Assembly (NCBI GenBank): GCA_021151685.1
Contig: JAGKWS010000022.1
Coordinates: 1-41,488, forward strand
Length of the DNA stretch: 41,488 nt
Direction: 5' to 3'
DNA from: Chitinophagaceae bacterium
GTDB taxonomy: Bacteria; Bacteroidota; Bacteroidia; Chitinophagales; Chitinophagaceae
Shown: positions 40,950-41,488 of the stretch, piece by piece
Layout: every line of letters begins with the position of its first letter
Position numbering within the stretch: the first letter of the stretch is position 1
The notes under the pieces: model-generated
Seen by the model: only the letters and a program-made list of their open reading frames with translations
Told to the model about the DNA's origin: nothing
Databases searched by the model: none
Program-made: the position numbers and the translations under genes

Positions 40950-41488
40950 GAGTATGTGTAGATAGTGCCACCAACAGGTGACCGCCATTTGCAAAAGTGT
41001 GCAAAGGTACAACTAAGCCCGTATAACTGGCTTTCTTATGTGGCAACTATATGGCATATTGAATAATATTACACAAAAAGCTGGTTATAGCAGGTGGTAT
41101 AGTAGTCTGGTTGTAGTAGAATGCTGCTATTTAGCCGTTGGAAATACAATGATGTATTTGTTTCATGGCAAAGTTTCCAGCACAATTCTTGACACTTGTT
41201 GGTATTATTTTTTACACAACAATGTATTTGTTCTTGTATAGTTTTTTTTCCAGCTCGTAGTCTATTCGTAGTTTTTCTATTGCTCTTTTAATATGCCTTG
41301 TATTTATTGATGCATTCTCGCATTAAATGCATAGGAAGTGCAACTAATATTTGGCTCAAATGTGTATGTTTGTTATTTTTATACTTTTTAAAAAGTCTTA
41401 ATGATTTTTGGGACGTTGAATCTTGAAGATTTAGCACATTTATATAACTACCTTTTTCGTAATTATATAAAATCCATTACAAATACAT
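40950..41488. other. AT-rich intergenic end of the window
   Basis: About 540 bases with no convincing gene. It contains the prfC -7 box (41002-41009), inverted arms ATGCATT (41310-41316) and AATGCAT (41326-41332), and a perfect 14-bp palindrome ACTTTTTAAAAAGT at 41383-41396. AT content rises towards the end, as in the upstream region of another gene lying beyond the window. Confidence 0.45.
41002..41009 (-). promoter_or_regulatory. Candidate -7 box of prfC
   Basis: TACCTTTG followed by CA on the minus strand matches TAnnTTTG, 52 bases upstream of the prfC ATG. No -33 TTG at normal spacing. Confidence 0.4.

Noticed and set aside
41038..41241. 67-residue open frame near the window end
   Set aside because: Low-complexity hydrophobic and aromatic content without a recognisable domain, in an AT-rich intergenic stretch; overlaps the likely upstream region of prfC.

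Overview
The window is a housekeeping chromosomal segment of a Bacteroidota bacterium, most likely from the Chitinophagales/Sphingobacteriales side of the phylum. Evidence seen in the sequence: promoters fit the Bacteroidota consensus (TTG, about 20 bases, TAnnTTTG); recognisable purine-rich ribosome binding sites are rare; there is a carboxypeptidase-regulatory-domain TonB-dependent receptor and a PKD protein with a type IX secretion C-terminal sorting domain; and there are phylum-restricted families resembling DUF3098, DUF5723, DUF6048 and DUF6452. The exact genus cannot be read from the sequence. I see no insertion sequence, prophage, CRISPR array, toxin-antitoxin pair or classical defence island.

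Layout. 1-4.1 kb (+): accB and accC (acetyl-CoA carboxylase), separated by a predicted terminator, then rfbB-rfbA (first two steps of the dTDP-rhamnose route). 4.4-6.8 kb: a lipoprotein, ridA divergent from tsaB, and an ArsR-type regulator. 7.0-10.9 kb (-): pheT followed by a coiled-coil protein, a lipoprotein and an outer-membrane-like protein, all overlapping. 11.2-13.7 kb: dnaB, rlmH and tRNA-Arg(ACG). 13.9-20.0 kb (-): a TPR histidine kinase, the T9SS/PKD protein, cinA and a YbgC-type thioesterase. 20.1-20.3 kb: three tandem copies of an 81-83 bp repeat. 20.5-24.4 kb: a DUF5723-like barrel protein (+), then (-) an unknown gene with folK, and a double-domain UspA. 24.4-27.0 kb (-): mlaE-mlaF-mlaD lipid transporter. 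27.1-32.4 kb: an acyl-CoA transferase/hydrolase, a TonB receptor divergent from a PAS-LuxR regulator, and an unknown protein. 32.5-36.4 kb (-): a VOC protein, hscA and an arginase-family protein. 36.6-37.8 kb (+): ftsX and a DUF3098 protein. 38.1-40.9 kb (-): carA and prfC. The last 540 bases are AT-rich and hold no convincing gene.

How the genes work together. Most are single housekeeping genes whose usual partners are elsewhere (pheS, carB, accA/D, iscU/hscB, rfbC/D). Local units that make sense together are accB-accC, rfbB-rfbA, mlaE-F-D, ftsX with the DUF3098 protein, the pheT cell-envelope cluster, and the TonB receptor with its divergent LuxR regulator.

Most interesting non-coding signals: a perfect 18-bp palindrome between the TonB receptor and LuxR genes, placed where an activator site would sit; two back-to-back -7 boxes forming an inverted repeat between ridA and tsaB, with spacing that implies a leaderless ridA mRNA; a recurrent extended -7 motif TAnnTTTGC; and a family of CACAAAG/CACAAGG-rich intergenic repeats. 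These are candidates from reading alone; no searches or calculations were run. I did not find a convincing new multi-gene system.
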